From Liopterus haemorrhoidalis (Eukaryota; Arthropoda; Insecta; Coleoptera; Dytiscidae): a DNA stretch of 64,000 nucleotides. The notes under the pieces are model-generated. The model made no database searches. It was not told the DNA's origin and saw nothing but the letters and a program-made list of their open reading frames with translations. Below, piece after piece: positions 45,510 to 56,544 of the stretch. Numbering within the stretch: position 1 is the first letter of the stretch; every line of letters begins with the position of its first letter. The DNA lies in NCBI GenBank assembly GCA_963971575.1, contig OZ020617.1, positions 23,876,740-23,940,739 of the forward strand. The letters are read 5' to 3'. The translations under genes and the position numbers were made by a program.

Positions 45510-46284
45510 CTCCCTCTGTCCCATAATAATAGTAGCAAGTGAATATTTAAACGGGAATTATTGGCGAATGCTGTTGTACGTTATGTTATAGCGCAAAATT
45601 GCGAAGCCTTCAATCAAAATCAATGCTACATGACATCTATCATTTGTGTTGATACATCTGTCAATTTTTAGCTGACCCTAATTATTACGAATTATAACTA
45701 TTTTTCTAATTTCATCCGCTGATCGAAATCAATTGCTTTATTTCAACCCATTGTAGAAGTAATATGAAGAAAAGAGAGTTTTCAAGCAAAGATCGAGTTG
45801 CGATTGTCCAGTTCTTGATGCATCAGAAGAAAAACAAAAACTTGCAGAAAGGTGCAATTACGTTGGCTGCAAAACAATTTAAGTGCAACAGAATGACCAT
45901 ATCAAGAATTTGGAAACGTGCTTCCGACAATAATTGGCAAGGTGAATCTTATGGTAATGTTGATTCTTTGAAAATGCTTATGCTGGAAGCAATGAAGAAC
46001 GATGGCTCCAATAATTTTATGCTCACGTACATATGGAAAGAAAAGCTTCGCAGCTAAGGGATCCTACCTACAAGTTTAAAATGCAGTAACGAAATTATTG
46101 AAAAATCCAGAAACTATTTTCACACTCAAAATAACAATTAGGAGTAATATTTTTAATTTATTGTTTAATTTAATCTTCTTTTTCGATAATTAATGTTGCG
46201 TTCTATATTTATTTTCTTTTGCTACTATTATTATGGGACAAATTAAATTCAACAACTGCTACTATTATTATGGGACAGAGGGAG
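45510..46284 (+). mobile_element. Stowaway-like element with coding remnant, 775 bp
   Basis: Starts after TA (45508-45509) with CTCCCTCTGTCCCATAATAA and ends with GCTACTATTATTATGGGACA then GAGGGAG before TA (46285-46286). The 27-bp inverted ends are exact. An extra inner copy, GCTACTATTATTATGGGACA, lies at 46221-46240. The CTCCCTC.GTCCCA end is the classical signature of plant Stowaway MITEs and their mariner-like relatives. It carries the ORF 45764-46057. Confidence 0.85.
45764..46057 (+). pseudogene. Helix-turn-helix N-terminus of a mariner-like transposase, deletion derivative
   Basis: 97-codon ORF starting MKKREFSSKDRVAIVQFLMH and including GAITLAAKQFKCNRMTISRI then WKRA. This is the DNA-binding helix-turn-helix head of plant/oomycete-type mariner-like transposases (DUF7769-type). 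From about residue 65 it changes to LMLEAMKNDGSNNFM and after a stop ILPTSLKCSNEIIEKSRNYF, which resembles the extreme C-terminus of such proteins. The catalytic core is therefore probably deleted, joining head to tail. It could still make a DNA-binding peptide of about 97 residues. Family call is from memory of the motif style and needs a profile search. Confidence 0.68.
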
Positions 46285-46299
46285 TAATTTTTTTAAGAA

Positions 46300-46696
46300 T
46301 GACAATGAATAGATTAGATAGATTCTCGACGTTTGTATAATGGATTGGTTGAAAATATTTGAAGCAGGGAGTCATAAGGAAGTTCAGGGGGAGGGTAAGA
46401 TCCCATGACTTTAAAATAAATGAATTTAAGGAATTTATGCTGAATCTTTTCCAAAGAATTCTTCTGGACGTCATATATTTGATCCCAGATTATGGAGCAA
46501 TATTCAAGTTTGGATTGAATAAAGGAATAATACAAACTAAAGATGGCAGAAATGTTAGTAAAAGACCTGGTTTTACGAATAATAAAACCAAGCATTTTAA
46601 ACGATGAGGCGCACATATGATCTAAGTGTAGATCAGATGTAAGTTTTTAATCAGACACTACTCCTAAGTCTTTAATATTATGACATCGAGTTAGAT
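46300..46696 (-). pseudogene. LINE reverse transcriptase C-terminal fragment
   Basis: Minus strand reads LTRCHNIKDLGVVSD, a stop, KLTSDLHLDHMCASSFKMLG, FIIRKTRSFTNISAIFSLYY, SFIQSKLEYCSIIWDQIYDV and QKNSLEKIQHKFLKFIYFK. The order (xIKDLGVxxD, FKMLGFI, LEYCSIIWD, EKIQxKFLKF) is the post-RT region of Jockey/CR1-like LINEs. RT proper is absent. It sits between the Stowaway-like element and the hAT remnant. Confidence 0.78.
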
Positions 46697-47970
46697 CAGC
46701 GGTTCCCAACCGGTGGGTCGCTACCCACACGGGGGTCGGCTTGCCTTTTTTGGGGGGTCGCCCGTTTTTGTGAGATATATTCACTTGGAGGATATCAAAT
46801 AAGAGTTTCTGTTTTGTAGAGCACTAAAAACTACTATGGAAGGTGAAGACGTCATGGAGATGATAAGTTCATTCTTTGAAAGTAATGACTTACAATGGAA
46901 AAACTTGTGTGGATTGTGTACCGATGGAGCACCAGCCATGCTTGAATCGAAGTCGGGCTTTCAGTCAAAAGTTAAAGAGCTTGTACCCCAAGCAAAGGGA
47001 TTACACTGCATGATTCACCGATTTGCCCTTGCTACCAAAACTCTTCCAAACCCTTTGCAAGAAGTGCTCGACTCTTTGGTGCCAATTGTCAATTATATAA
47101 AATCTAGTGCTCTCAATACTGGTCTGTTCAAAGAACTATGGAAAAACATGAACTCTGATCACGAAGTTCTTCTTTTCTACACAAATGTAAATGTTGTTGT
47201 CCGAATTTTTAAATTGAAAAACGAAATAAAACAGTTCTTAGAAATAAAAGAAATGACACACTTTAGTGATGAGATCTGGATCCAAAAAGTAGCTTATTTA
47301 TCTGATATCTTAGATCCGTTAAACAAGGTAAATTTAAAACTGTAGGGTAAAGAAACACACATTATTCACTTCAGAGATAATATCCAGGTGTTCGTATTAA
47401 AGCTGCAAAACTGGCGCAGTAATGTAAATCTTGGAAACTTTGCCATGTTTGAACACCTTTGCACCAAGACTGAAGAATCGGAGACGGGAATTGTAGATAA
47501 TCTAAGAGAGGAAATTTATAACCACCTCAAAGCCCTTGAATATGAAATTCAACGTTACTTCCTGGAGTTCTCTGAACAAGAATCTGCATTAGTACGAAAC
47601 TCATTTCATGTATTTTTGGATATTACCGATATTCCCGATGAAGTACAGGATGAATTTTTGGAGCTGCGAAATTACTCCTCTACGCGTGATATATTTCAGG
47701 AAAAATCGTTATCTCAGTTTTGGTGTGTTATGCGTCATTCGTATCCTAGTTTCCATGCTTTCTTTTCGAATATTAGTGCCATTTGCTTCTACTTACCTCT
47801 GCTAAAGTAGATTTTCAACTTTTCTGCAGATCAAGACAAAAGCCAGGAATAAGCTAGATGTTCAAGATGACATGAGATTGGCCTTGACAAAAATTCAACC
47901 AAGAATTGTTAAGCAGATTCAAGCTCAATCATCACACTTATCATTAATAATAATAAGATGGTGATTAGCT
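46697..47970 (+). pseudogene. hAT transposase remnant (ZBED-like type)
   Basis: A terminus CAGCGGTTCCCAACCGGTGG at 46697 is followed by two open pieces. 46836-47345 reads LQWKNLCGLCTDGAPAM (catalytic-Asp region of the hAT RNase H-like fold), KVKELVPQAKGLHCMIHRFA and LPNPLQEVLDSLVPIVNYIK. 47388-47810, in a shifted frame, reads FAMFEHLCTKTEE and SLSQFWCVMRHSYPSFHAFF; a last piece near 47870 has RLALTKIQPRIVKQIQAQ. This is the C-terminal two thirds of a ZBED5/SCAND3-like hAT transposase. The zinc-finger N-terminus is missing and no right terminal repeat was found. A stop and frameshift at 47343-47388 and a 60-bp gap before 47850 show decay. Confidence 0.82.
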
Positions 47971-48550
47971 ACAGCATAAGAGTAATGGATGGGGGTTGTT
48001 TTACGAGTAAAAGACAGAATGTTACATTTTGATAAATTGAGTTTAAGTTGGTTAGAATTACACCATTCTAAGTTTTCCATTTATACATACCATTTTCCAC
48101 TTATATGAAAGTGAAATAGATATCTGTTTCACACAATTCTATATAAAATTCAGTTGAGCGTCGGAACGTCTGTGAGCTTCTTATATCAAACGTACGTCCG
48201 TAGTTTTTATCTTCATTTGTTATATTTGAATGTATTGAGATAAACGTGTGTGTGTTTTTTTGTCTATGAAGCGCTTCTATTATAGCTGTGACCAGCACGA
48301 GTGAAACAAGACAATAGTTCTTTCTCACCATCCAAACGAATAGCATCGTTTAATTTTTATGATCTTTTAATTTGAACCATACCATTTTTCTGGTGGGCGT
48401 CTCTCAAGTAAATCCTCCTCGAGCATATAAACTTTCTCAAAACTCCATGATTTTTAAAATTGGTTTTCTTATCATGACTGTCTGCCAACAATGAGATACT
48501 TGTTTTTTTATTACTGATGTTAAGATCTATTTTTTGAGCTTCCACATCAA
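47971..48550. other. No recognisable feature
   Basis: Nothing identified. Confidence 0.4.
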
Positions 48551-48554
48551 TTAA

Positions 48555-49065
48555 GTCTGTTCTACATTATACTTTTTTCAATACTATCCAACTCTGACGT
48601 CATTTCAACTTTTGATAATACAGAATATAGTGTGGGGAAAAAATAAGAGGCAGCGATACCTTCCATCTTTTATTACTTTGTGATACTCTTCACTGCCAAC
48701 TTAAAAAATTCTAGGTTCAGGTGACAGACAAAAGTTTTGTTATATAACCAATTCTAGTAACCAATTTATAAATATTGTTTAATTGTGCCAAGTTTATATT
48801 ATATTATATGTTCTAAATAAACTTCTTATCATCTTAATAAAATTCTAAAAGTTAAGTTGTAAACAAAAACTAAAAAGTTGGTGGTTGGTACGACTGGAAA
48901 GTATACAACTGTCACCCAAAAATTTGACCGGAGGTAGTTTTGAAAATAGTGTAGTTTGTAGTAGCATCAAAGTTGGAAGGGCGTATTGTGTTTCACATTA
49001 TACTTTTTACGTCAGTACCAAAAAAATCTGTAGTGCTTCGCAAAAAAGTATAACGTAGAACGGAC
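48555..49065. mobile_element. TTAA-flanked MITE, 511 bp
   Basis: Left GTCTGTTCTACATTATACTT and inward from the right GTCCGTTCTACGTTATACTT (then TTTT on both). TTAA lies at 48551-48554 and 49066-49069, the piggyBac-type target. PiggyBac ends usually begin CCC, so class is uncertain. No ORF. Confidence 0.7.
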
Positions 49066-49069
49066 TTAA

Positions 49070-50390
49070 GTTGTGTTAGTATACTACATCTTCAAGGATA
49101 CTTGAAATAATAAACTGTATACTTTAAAATCTTGTGAGACCCATTAAGCTGTAGATCACAGTAGTGTAGACAGGTGTAGAACCATCTCTAGCACAAGGTT
49201 AATCAGCAGATATAAAGTAGCATCTTCCTGTTTCACTCTGAGTATGAATTTCAAAAAGCTGTTTCAAAAGTTTTCTACTCCAACTTCACTATGGATTCTA
49301 ACACAGGTAATGTTATATCATCTTGACGTTTGTTTTTGTGTCTTTAAATTTCTATGTAAAAGTGTTACATATTCGAGTAATATAAGAACCCCACCAGAAC
49401 AATTTCTATATTTCGCAATATGAAAGTAAGATGAGCAGTGGCACAATTTAATTGAGACGTCAAATAAGTTGTATCCATTTTTGTATTAAATACCGTATAT
49501 AGAAAATAGTTGAAGTATTTCTTACGATACGATCAGTCTAAATGCTGCTTACTTCCTACTTTTTCTAGTTACAACAAAAATGTTGTTTTCTTTTTAAAAT
49601 ATCTATATATTTACACTTTTCAACAACATTTCTCTTGTTTCTTTTTCCTTTTCTCAACTTTGTTATTGATGATTTTTTATATCTTCAGACATTTAGTATT
49701 ACTTTCAATTTCCTGGTTTTGTTACATAGATGATTTCGCTGTGTAGATATTATGTGAAGCCCTGGCGAACATATTTACCTTCCTGTCACCGCCAATGGCA
49801 AGAGATTGACTTCCGCAAAATAGTAAAAAGTCTTCGTTTCTTGCAGCTCAAGATTATCGATAATAACAGTGCACATTTGTAGGGAACAGTTCAATTAATT
49901 TTTGTTTTCTTGCCAACGCATTGGTACTTGCTATTCGATTATATTAATTTCACTTTCTAATAGACTTTTGCTAAATAATTTTACCATTAATTATGCTCAA
50001 GTGACAAGTAGTATTAACATCAACTTTAAGCTAATGGTGTGTATTAATGGGTATCGTGTTGTGCTATGTTTTAAGTTGCTCGAAAGATGGGTAATGTGTT
50101 TCTGTTGCTATTTTGATTTGGCATGTTCTGTCAGGCGGCATTTTACAGTTTAGTAAAGCTCACGTTTCTAAATTATAATAGAGCGCTACATAGTTTAACA
50201 ACGCATTGTTATTGTAAAAACATTTTATCAAAATCTTCGGTTACGGCGATCTTAAGAAAGTTACTTGATAGTGACATAAAGCACATTTAAGACCCCAATG
50301 TCTAGGTGAGCAAACAGAATAGTCTCTTCTAGACTACTAAGAACCCAAAATTGATACACCAACGACCTACACATCACGTAGAGTAATTGT
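49070..50390. other. No recognisable feature
   Basis: ORFs at 49510-49746 and 49902-50153 are hydrophobic by AT content, without recognised domains. Confidence 0.4.
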
Positions 50391-50395
50391 TTGAT

Positions 50396-50583
50396 GTTGG
50401 AGGTGTTATGAGACCATATTTGTTCGAAGACTCCAAAGAAAATGCCGGTCGATGGCGAACCCTACATTTTATGAAACCACATATTTAAGAATTAAATCTT
50501 GTCAACATGTGGTTCCAACAAGACGATGCTACTTATAGGACGTGTTATAATGGATCTTCAGCGCCGAATGTTTCCTTGACAAA
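50396..50583 (+). pseudogene. DD41D mariner transposase fragment
   Basis: One frame reads VGGVMRPYLFEDSKENAGRW, a stop, then NLVNMWFQQDDATYRTCYNG. GxxGPYFFED and WFQQDGATxHT are hallmarks of the DD41D transposases elsewhere in the window. Nothing recognisable follows. Closest relative by eye is 33860-34320. Confidence 0.7.
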
Positions 50584-50599
50584 ACATGTAGAAATTCGG

Positions 50600-51440
50600 C
50601 AAGAGTGGGAGCGTTTTGTTGTTTCGGTTTAATCAGAATACGCGTTTTGTTGGGCAATATTCTCATTTTATTCATTCTACTCATTCGATGATTTGAGGTC
50701 GAATGATTGGAATGAATAATAAGTGTGGTGGGGATGAAAAGTAATATGAATGCAGTTGTTTTCATTTGGTTTTTAAATGAATGAGAATTAAATCTTGGTA
50801 TTACTGCTTCAAAATAATTTTCACTTTTAGGTATATTCTCATTTTGTGTTCTAAAATAAATGCCTATATAATTTTAAGATAGTATTGTTAAATCTTAACT
50901 TAAAATGTATGTTCACTTCAATTATTCGTTCTAAAACATTACGTTCTAGAACCTTTCGAAAGTTTTCCTTGTCTGCATTTATTATTTAGATTATCCATTT
51001 ATTTAGGCGAATTACGTTCGTTTTCACACAGTCTAGGATTTTCTATGACCATATGACTTAGCCTCTAAGCAAATGTCATTCTTATGTTTACTTCACGAAC
51101 AAAATTGTCATTTTCTTGCGCATCAATTCTAGTACTTCTAACCAACTACCAACAAAACGCACCCATTGACTGGTTGCCAAGTTCTGTGGTTTTACCCGCG
51201 TCAGATTTCTACGTAAAAAACTACAGTCTATGTTGACAAACCGCAGATAGTTGACTAATTAAAAAGGAATAAATATGGTTGAATGAATGCGACATTGTGT
51301 CGCGGTTAAAGGCGATCATTTGGCTGATATTATATTCCATACATAATTGCCAAGTCTCAATAAACGATTTATAATCGGTCAAGTAGTCATTTCCTACTGT
51401 TTGTTACTATTAGCAATCAGCCACACGTGCAAATTTAGCG
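50600..51440. other. No recognisable feature
   Basis: Nothing identified. Confidence 0.4.
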
Positions 51441-51464
51441 TTGTAAAACTTTATTACTAAGAAA

Positions 51465-52800
51465 TTAGTTTGCATTTAAATCACCTTCGAGATACTGCCC
51501 TTCTGCAGCTACACATCGTTGTCAGGGGTTTTCGCATTTTTTAAATAGTTATTTGTGTACCAAGGCAGTGAAGTCGAGTTTTTTTTTTAAACGAATTGTG
51601 GATATTATTATCCGCGGCGTCAACCGAGGTAAATAGCCACGTGACTGATAAAAAAGATCTTCAGTGTCAAGGTGCACATTAATTTTTTACTGAAATCCTG
51701 AAATTGTATCAAATTAAATATTTAATTTTTAGGTTAGATGTACTTTACACACATTATCGATGACTATATATATGCAAAACTGTGTTTTAACAACAATTAT
51801 TAAGTTAAAACCATATTATTGACTAATATTATCTTTACCTTTTTTAATGTATTCGGTAGAAATATTTGTGTTCAACCATATTTTACATTTATTTGTTTAC
51901 TTGTTTTCACTTGTTTTAACTAAACATTAAGACCCGGTTTTTGAACCTTCAGATAAAGTTCCAGGTAACTATCTGACAGATAAGGTTATGTGTAACTTCA
52001 TCTGCTGAGTAAATATCATCCCTTATTTCTATACAAATGTATCTATCGGATAGTTATCTAACGTATAATGAGACTGACGTATTGGATTCACTGACTGGTA
52101 TTGACATTTATTCAGCAGATGAAGTTACAAATAACCTTATCTGTCAGATAGTTACCTGGAACTTTATCTGAAGGTGGAAAGACCGGGCCTAAAACATGCA
52201 AACATTAAAGTATGTAACCCGGCATACATGAAATCGTTAAAAAAAAAGTTAACTTCACTGCCGATTTGATGTTATTTCACTGATGATTTCAGAAAAACAC
52301 ATTTTTAGGCACTTTTTGAAATTTTAGATCGGTTTCATGTTTTTAAATTTAATCTTTTGAGTTATTTGAAAATGGCTTCCTTTTAAAACGAACTCTGCTG
52401 ATTTGGGAACAAAAAAATCACTCGTGGCCAAGTCGGGCAAAAATACTGGACGGGAAAGGAACATGACTTTGATCTTCGTCAAAAACTGCTGAACCATAAG
52501 CGAAATGTAAGCTGATGTGTTGTCGTGATATTGGTCAGAATGTCGTAACAAGACTCGTATGACATTCCTACTACTTTTGTAACCTAACTTCTAAGAATGA
52601 ATCGGAGATTTATGCAATATTATTCACCTCGGGTATTCATTTTCGTCTTTTAAAAAGTAAAAATTTCCAATCTCTCATTATTTTTGATTGAATTTCTACT
52701 TTATCTTAATCTTTAAAACGCCCGAACCACTTAAAACACGTAGTTCGACTCAAAGCATCTTCTCCAGAAGTGTTTCGCCGTATTTTCAAGTTTTAAACAA
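51465..52800 (-). pseudogene. mariner (DD34D) transposase pieces
   Basis: Minus-strand fragments in order: NTSGEDALSRTTCFKWFGRF (helix-turn-helix linker region), GMSYESCYDIL, YHDNTSAYISLMVQQFLTKI, FLPDLATSDFFVP, FVLKGSHFQITQKIKFKNM and, after an interruption, RCVAAEGQYLEGD. HDN and the last Asp of PDLATSD are 34 residues apart, giving DD34D for the last two catalytic sites. The first catalytic Asp region is deleted between SCYDIL and YHDN. About 780 bp, containing a Harbinger-type MITE, separate the last two pieces. Not functional. Confidence 0.8.
51931..52189. mobile_element. PIF/Harbinger-type foldback MITE, 259 bp
   Basis: Left GACCCGGTTTTTGAACCTTC and inward from the right GGCCCGGTCTTTCCACCTTC; arms continue through AGATAAAGTTCCAGGTAACT and ATCTGACAGATAAGGTTAT for about 90 bp. 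TAA duplication at 51928-51930 and 52190-52192. A single arm recurs at 62339-62393. Confidence 0.87.
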
Positions 52801-53223
52801 AATTGCACGTGAAATTTTGATTATTATTATTATTTTTTTAAAAATAATGATGGACTTGATCGTAGTACATGCTGTCCTACGATCACGTCTCTCCTCTGCT
52901 TACATGGGTATTACGAAATAGGGTTGTACATCGAAGGCAAAACATCGATGTTAACATCGGCGCCTTACTATCGATGTTGAAAAAACATCGAAGGAAAAAC
53001 ATCGATGTATCGGAAACATCGATGTTTTATTAATATTAAAAAAAGCTATTTATTTATATTATATAGGTTTTATTTAATAATGTAAAGATAAAATACGAAA
53101 AAAGTAACACATAATACACAAAAAGCATTTATTAGATTTTGAAATAGAAATATTCCTTTTTAATAGTAATTAATTTCATATTAATATTATTATAACCAAT
53201 ATAATAATCTTAATTTGTACCTA

Positions 53224-53320
53224 CAGTCTATTCCAAACAATTAGGCGGAACTAACCGCAATTTTCATTTTTGTAATTTGTCATTAGATATTTTTTTATAT
53301 ATCAAAGTTGATTTTATTAC
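53224..53320 (+). mobile_element. GCGGAAC-family MITE, partial
   Basis: AGTCTATTCCAAACAATTAG then GCGGAACTAA; first half only, inside the hAT element. Confidence 0.6.
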
Positions 53321-53419
53321 AATACTAATATAGTAATCTTAATGTTAATTTTATATTATTTAACATAAAAATAACACTGTCATACACAATTATTTTTATA
53401 CTTTTTTAAGTTGAAATAA

Positions 53420-53569
53420 AGTCTGTTCCTTTGGTTTAGGCGGAACTAAATTTTCAATTCTAGTTACTTTTACCGATTAATTGAAGCTTTTGATCATTTT
53501 GTTCAGGAAAAGCCAACTTCAATATATAAAAAAATAGCTAATGACAACTTACAAAAATTCAAGGATTGG
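53420..53569 (-). mobile_element. GCGGAAC-family MITE, right end missing
   Basis: AGTCTGTTCCTTTGGTTTAG then GCGGAACTAAATTTTC, TTGAAGCTTTTGATCATTTT and GACAACTTACAAAAATTC. Lies 100 bp from the previous fragment. Confidence 0.68.
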
Positions 53570-54011
53570 AGGAATAACAACTGGGAAAGTGTCAACAAGA
53601 CTCAAAAAGAAAAAGTGTGTTGGCGTCGTTGGTCGTTCGCATTGTTTGCAAAAATTAGAAGTTTCTTCTTATTTTTTCGTATTCTGCTAACTGCTAAGAA
53701 GAATAAGAACTAACACTATTAGTATTGTTATATCACAATAGGTGGCGCTTGTATATTGTGTACTAATTTTAATAAAAATTAAATTTTTAAGATTCCAGCG
53801 CCTCTAGCGGTAGTTTCTGAATTTCAAAATTTAAACATCGACATCGGTAGTAGACATCGATGTTTTATCGATACTATCGCCAGCTGACCATCGATGGTAA
53901 AAACATCGATGTTTTTAAAACAAACATCGATGTTTTCGATACATCGATGTTTTTTTTCCCATCCCTATTACGAAATGCGTCAGTTCCCTTATTTTTTTGT
54001 CCAACCTCGTA

Positions 54012-54853
54012 TTTAATATGAAAACAGCTATATTTTATTTATTCAAGTCCTGTAAAAAAAAATCTCTTTCTTTCACCCAGTCTGTACTTGATGCTCATCA
54101 AGAGAATGGTGTATATTGTCTAAACATCAAATTAGGCTAAGCAGTGTAGCCAAATGTGCGCTGTAAAGGCAACCACAAGAAAGTCGACAGGAAAGAGGTA
54201 TAAAAACCACTTATTTGGTTTTTTTAGGCAACAATTTGTATTGATGAAAGATTGTAATAGTTACATAACGGTTCTATATAGTTATATAAATAATTTCTAT
54301 CGTTCTGTCCGGTGTGCTTGTTAACCACAAATCTATGTCAAATTACCTTTAGTATTTACTTTGACCATTTTCTAGTTAAGATAAGGATGAGTTTTATGAT
54401 ACAATCCAATTTACATATATGACTTTTACCTAACAATAATTAACGGAACTAACTCATCCCAAGGCAGATCTGATTATAATTCAATCGTTTATGCCAACAG
54501 TGCCGTTTTCTAACTGCTGCCCCAGTCATTCAAGTGTGAACTCGTTTGCTTCTGTAGTCCGTGCACTGACATGTAATAGACAGTGTTGTTATATGTATTA
54601 CGTCTTAATGTAACATTATATCGAGGAAATTGTGAATTAGGTTGGAATAATGTGTGAAGATTCAGGTTGAAACTTGATTAAGTTAATTGGGATTTTATCT
54701 TTAAGAATGTACAAAGTATAACACCTCAACATTTAATCGGTAATTGAAATATAAAGCTGTTGCATTGCTGAGGCCATTTGTTTCAACACACAAACACACA
54801 AATCGGCAACACACAAATTAAAAATCGAAACATTTAAATTTGAATTACAAGCA
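54012..54853. other. No recognisable feature
   Basis: Nothing identified. Confidence 0.4.
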
Positions 54854-54855
54854 TA

Positions 54856-55038
54856 CGAGGTTTGGGCAAATAGTATGCCTTTATTCATCAATATTAATAT
54901 TGTCGCTTTCAAAGTAATATTGTTATACTAGCGTCGGCGAATCAACGCAGTTACGTCACACGACGTAACAAACGATTAACATTAATACATTAACCAAACA
55001 AAAATACTAATTGCACGATTTTTTTTTATCACATCTCG
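54856..55038. mobile_element. Possible mariner-derived short element
   Basis: TA-flanked, left CGAGGTTTGGGCAAATAG, right reading inward CGAGATGTGATAAAAA. End similarity is limited to CGAG.T.TG, so the call is tentative. Confidence 0.4.
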
Positions 55039-55061
55039 TATACTTCAAGATGGAGAGTTTG

Positions 55062-55118
55062 ATGTTAGTTAATTAAAATTTTTGGCCCATAGCTGCTATG
55101 GCTATTTGCGCCCGTTTA
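55062..55118 (-). repeat. LINE 3' tail copy, inverted
   Basis: GTTAGTTAATTAAAATTTTT then GGCCCATAGCTGCTATGGCT and ATTTGCGCCC; reverse complement matches the tail at 9023-9096. Confidence 0.6.
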
Positions 55119-55235
55119 ATTTAACTTTACGCATTTTAACAAAGTTTAAGGACACTAATGGAAGGCTCAGTCTTCGCTGTCGCAATACATACATAGATCT
55201 CTGCCACTATATGAAAGTCACATGGCTTTTAAGTA

Positions 55236-56544
55236 CAAGGTGTCTCAAAAGAATTTTTATATTTAGTGGATCGATTAAAAAAAAAGTAAGCCGTATATAG
55301 AAAAAATGTTTATTAATTATTAAAATACACTTTTTGGGGATTTATTTCTTAAAAATAATATCGTCTAAATGTAGACCCTCGCGTTCTCGGCACTCATTTA
55401 ATCGAACAGTAAAATTACTTATGACGTCTCGGCAGGTGGACTCAGGGATGGCTGCCATTTCGTGACGGATATTTTCTTTCAAATGCGCCAGTGTAGTCGG
55501 TTTACTGGCGTAAACTTTAGATTTAATATAACCCCATAGGAAAAAGTCCATAGGGGTTAAATCTGGACTGCGTGGAGGCGAATTTATGTCACCTCTCCGG
55601 GAGATCAATTTGCCTGAGAAATTTTCACGAACACGTAGCAGAGACATATTGGACGTGTGTGAAGTTGCTCCGTCCTGTTGGAACCATGTTCTTTGGTTAT
55701 AGCCAGGAAAGTTTTGCAGTTCAGGTACCAAGAAGTTGTCTAACATCTCCACATAACGCTCTGAATTCACTGTAACTGCACGCCCCCTTTCGTCTTCAAA
55801 AAAGTAAGGGCCGATAATTCCTCGCGCCGACATCGCAGCCCATACGGTCACTTTAGGCGAATGTAGGGGTTTCTGATGTTTGCGTTTCGGATTCGTTGCA
55901 CTCCAGTAGCGGCAGTTTTGCTTATTTACGTGGCCATTAAGATGAAAATGAGCTTCATCCGAAAACAAATGTTGGTAAACGTTGAAAATCGCTCAATCAC
56001 CTGATTTACGAAATTAAGCCTCTGACTGGCATCTTGGGGCTTTAATTCTTGCACCAATTGAATTTTGTAGGGGTGCAGCTTTAGGTCTTTGTGCATAATG
56101 CGATGTAATGATGATCTATGCACATTTAAAGCACTTGCGCGCTTCCGAATTGAAAGGTTCGGGTCGTCACGAACAGACTGATTAACATTCTCCACGTTTT
56201 CTACCGTTCTTGATGACCTAAGTCGCCCGGATTTTGATTTATCCAGCGTTGTACCAGTCTCTTCAAACTTTTTAACCCAATGTCGAATGAGAGGAATGCT
56301 TGGCGTATCATTTAAGTGGCGAAAACCTCGAATACTGCAGAATTTTCTACGCGCTACAGTCGCCGAATCACCGTTTTTGTAAAACTCTCGCACGCATAAC
56401 GCGCGGTCTGCTCCCGAGAAACGCTCCATAGCGACTGAATTCCCAAGAGCCAGGCTACCGATCGACATAACCCCCGCGCCCCTCGGATACGTTGCGTTCG
56501 CGCAGTAAGCTAAATAAATATAAAATTTCTTTTGAGACACCTTG
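55236..56544 (-). mobile_element. DD41D mariner with both ends, 1309 bp
   Basis: Both ends begin CAAGGTGTCTCAAAAGAA and match with one difference over about 33 bp. TA at 55234-55235 and 56545-56546. The transposase gene occupies most of the minus strand. Confidence 0.93.
55342..56429 (-). pseudogene. DD41D (rosa/Visitor-like) transposase, one frameshift
   Basis: The start MERFSGADRALCVREFYKNG (ATG at 56429) matches family starts better than the upstream ATG at 56573. Residues 1-120 form two helix-turn-helix motifs with SGRLRSSRTVENV as linker. The first catalytic site is FSDEAHFHLNGHVNKQN, the second WFQQDGATSHTS, the third SPDLTPMDFFLWG; 41 residues separate the last two Asp by my count. 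The C-terminus ends RLNECREREGLHLDDIIFKK. Between ERFSTF and FSDEAH (about 55975-55995) the frame shifts once; otherwise it is open from end to end with all three Asp present. The least damaged transposase coding region in the window, presumably young. Confidence 0.88.

Larger units (their letters stand above)
52919..53967. mobile_element. hAT element bracketed by ACATCGATGT palindromes, 1049 bp
   Basis: Left TAGGGTTGTACATCGA and inward from the right TAGGGATGGGAAAAAAAACA. A perfect 8-bp duplication TTACGAAA lies at 52911-52918 and 53968-53975. Seven exact ACATCGATGT palindromes (starting at 52942, 52999, 53016, 53854, 53903, 53924, 53941) sit within about 130 bp of the ends, with more degenerate ones between. 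The centre holds no transposase and two GCGGAAC-family MITE pieces. Confidence 0.9.
51440..54009 (-). mobile_element. mariner split by a hAT element and a MITE
   Basis: Right end reads inward CGAGGTTGGACAAAAAAATA then AGGGAACTG before TA at 54010-54011. Transposase pieces run on the minus strand: N-terminal between 52900 and 52560, catalytic at 52550-52330, C-terminal at 51540-51470. The 52919-53967 hAT lies between terminus and N-terminal part. The left terminus was not found. Confidence 0.75.

Noticed and set aside
52919..53967. CRISPR-like array because of regularly recurring palindromes
   Set aside because: Spacing is irregular, the repeats are 10 bp and they are confined to the ends of a hAT element.
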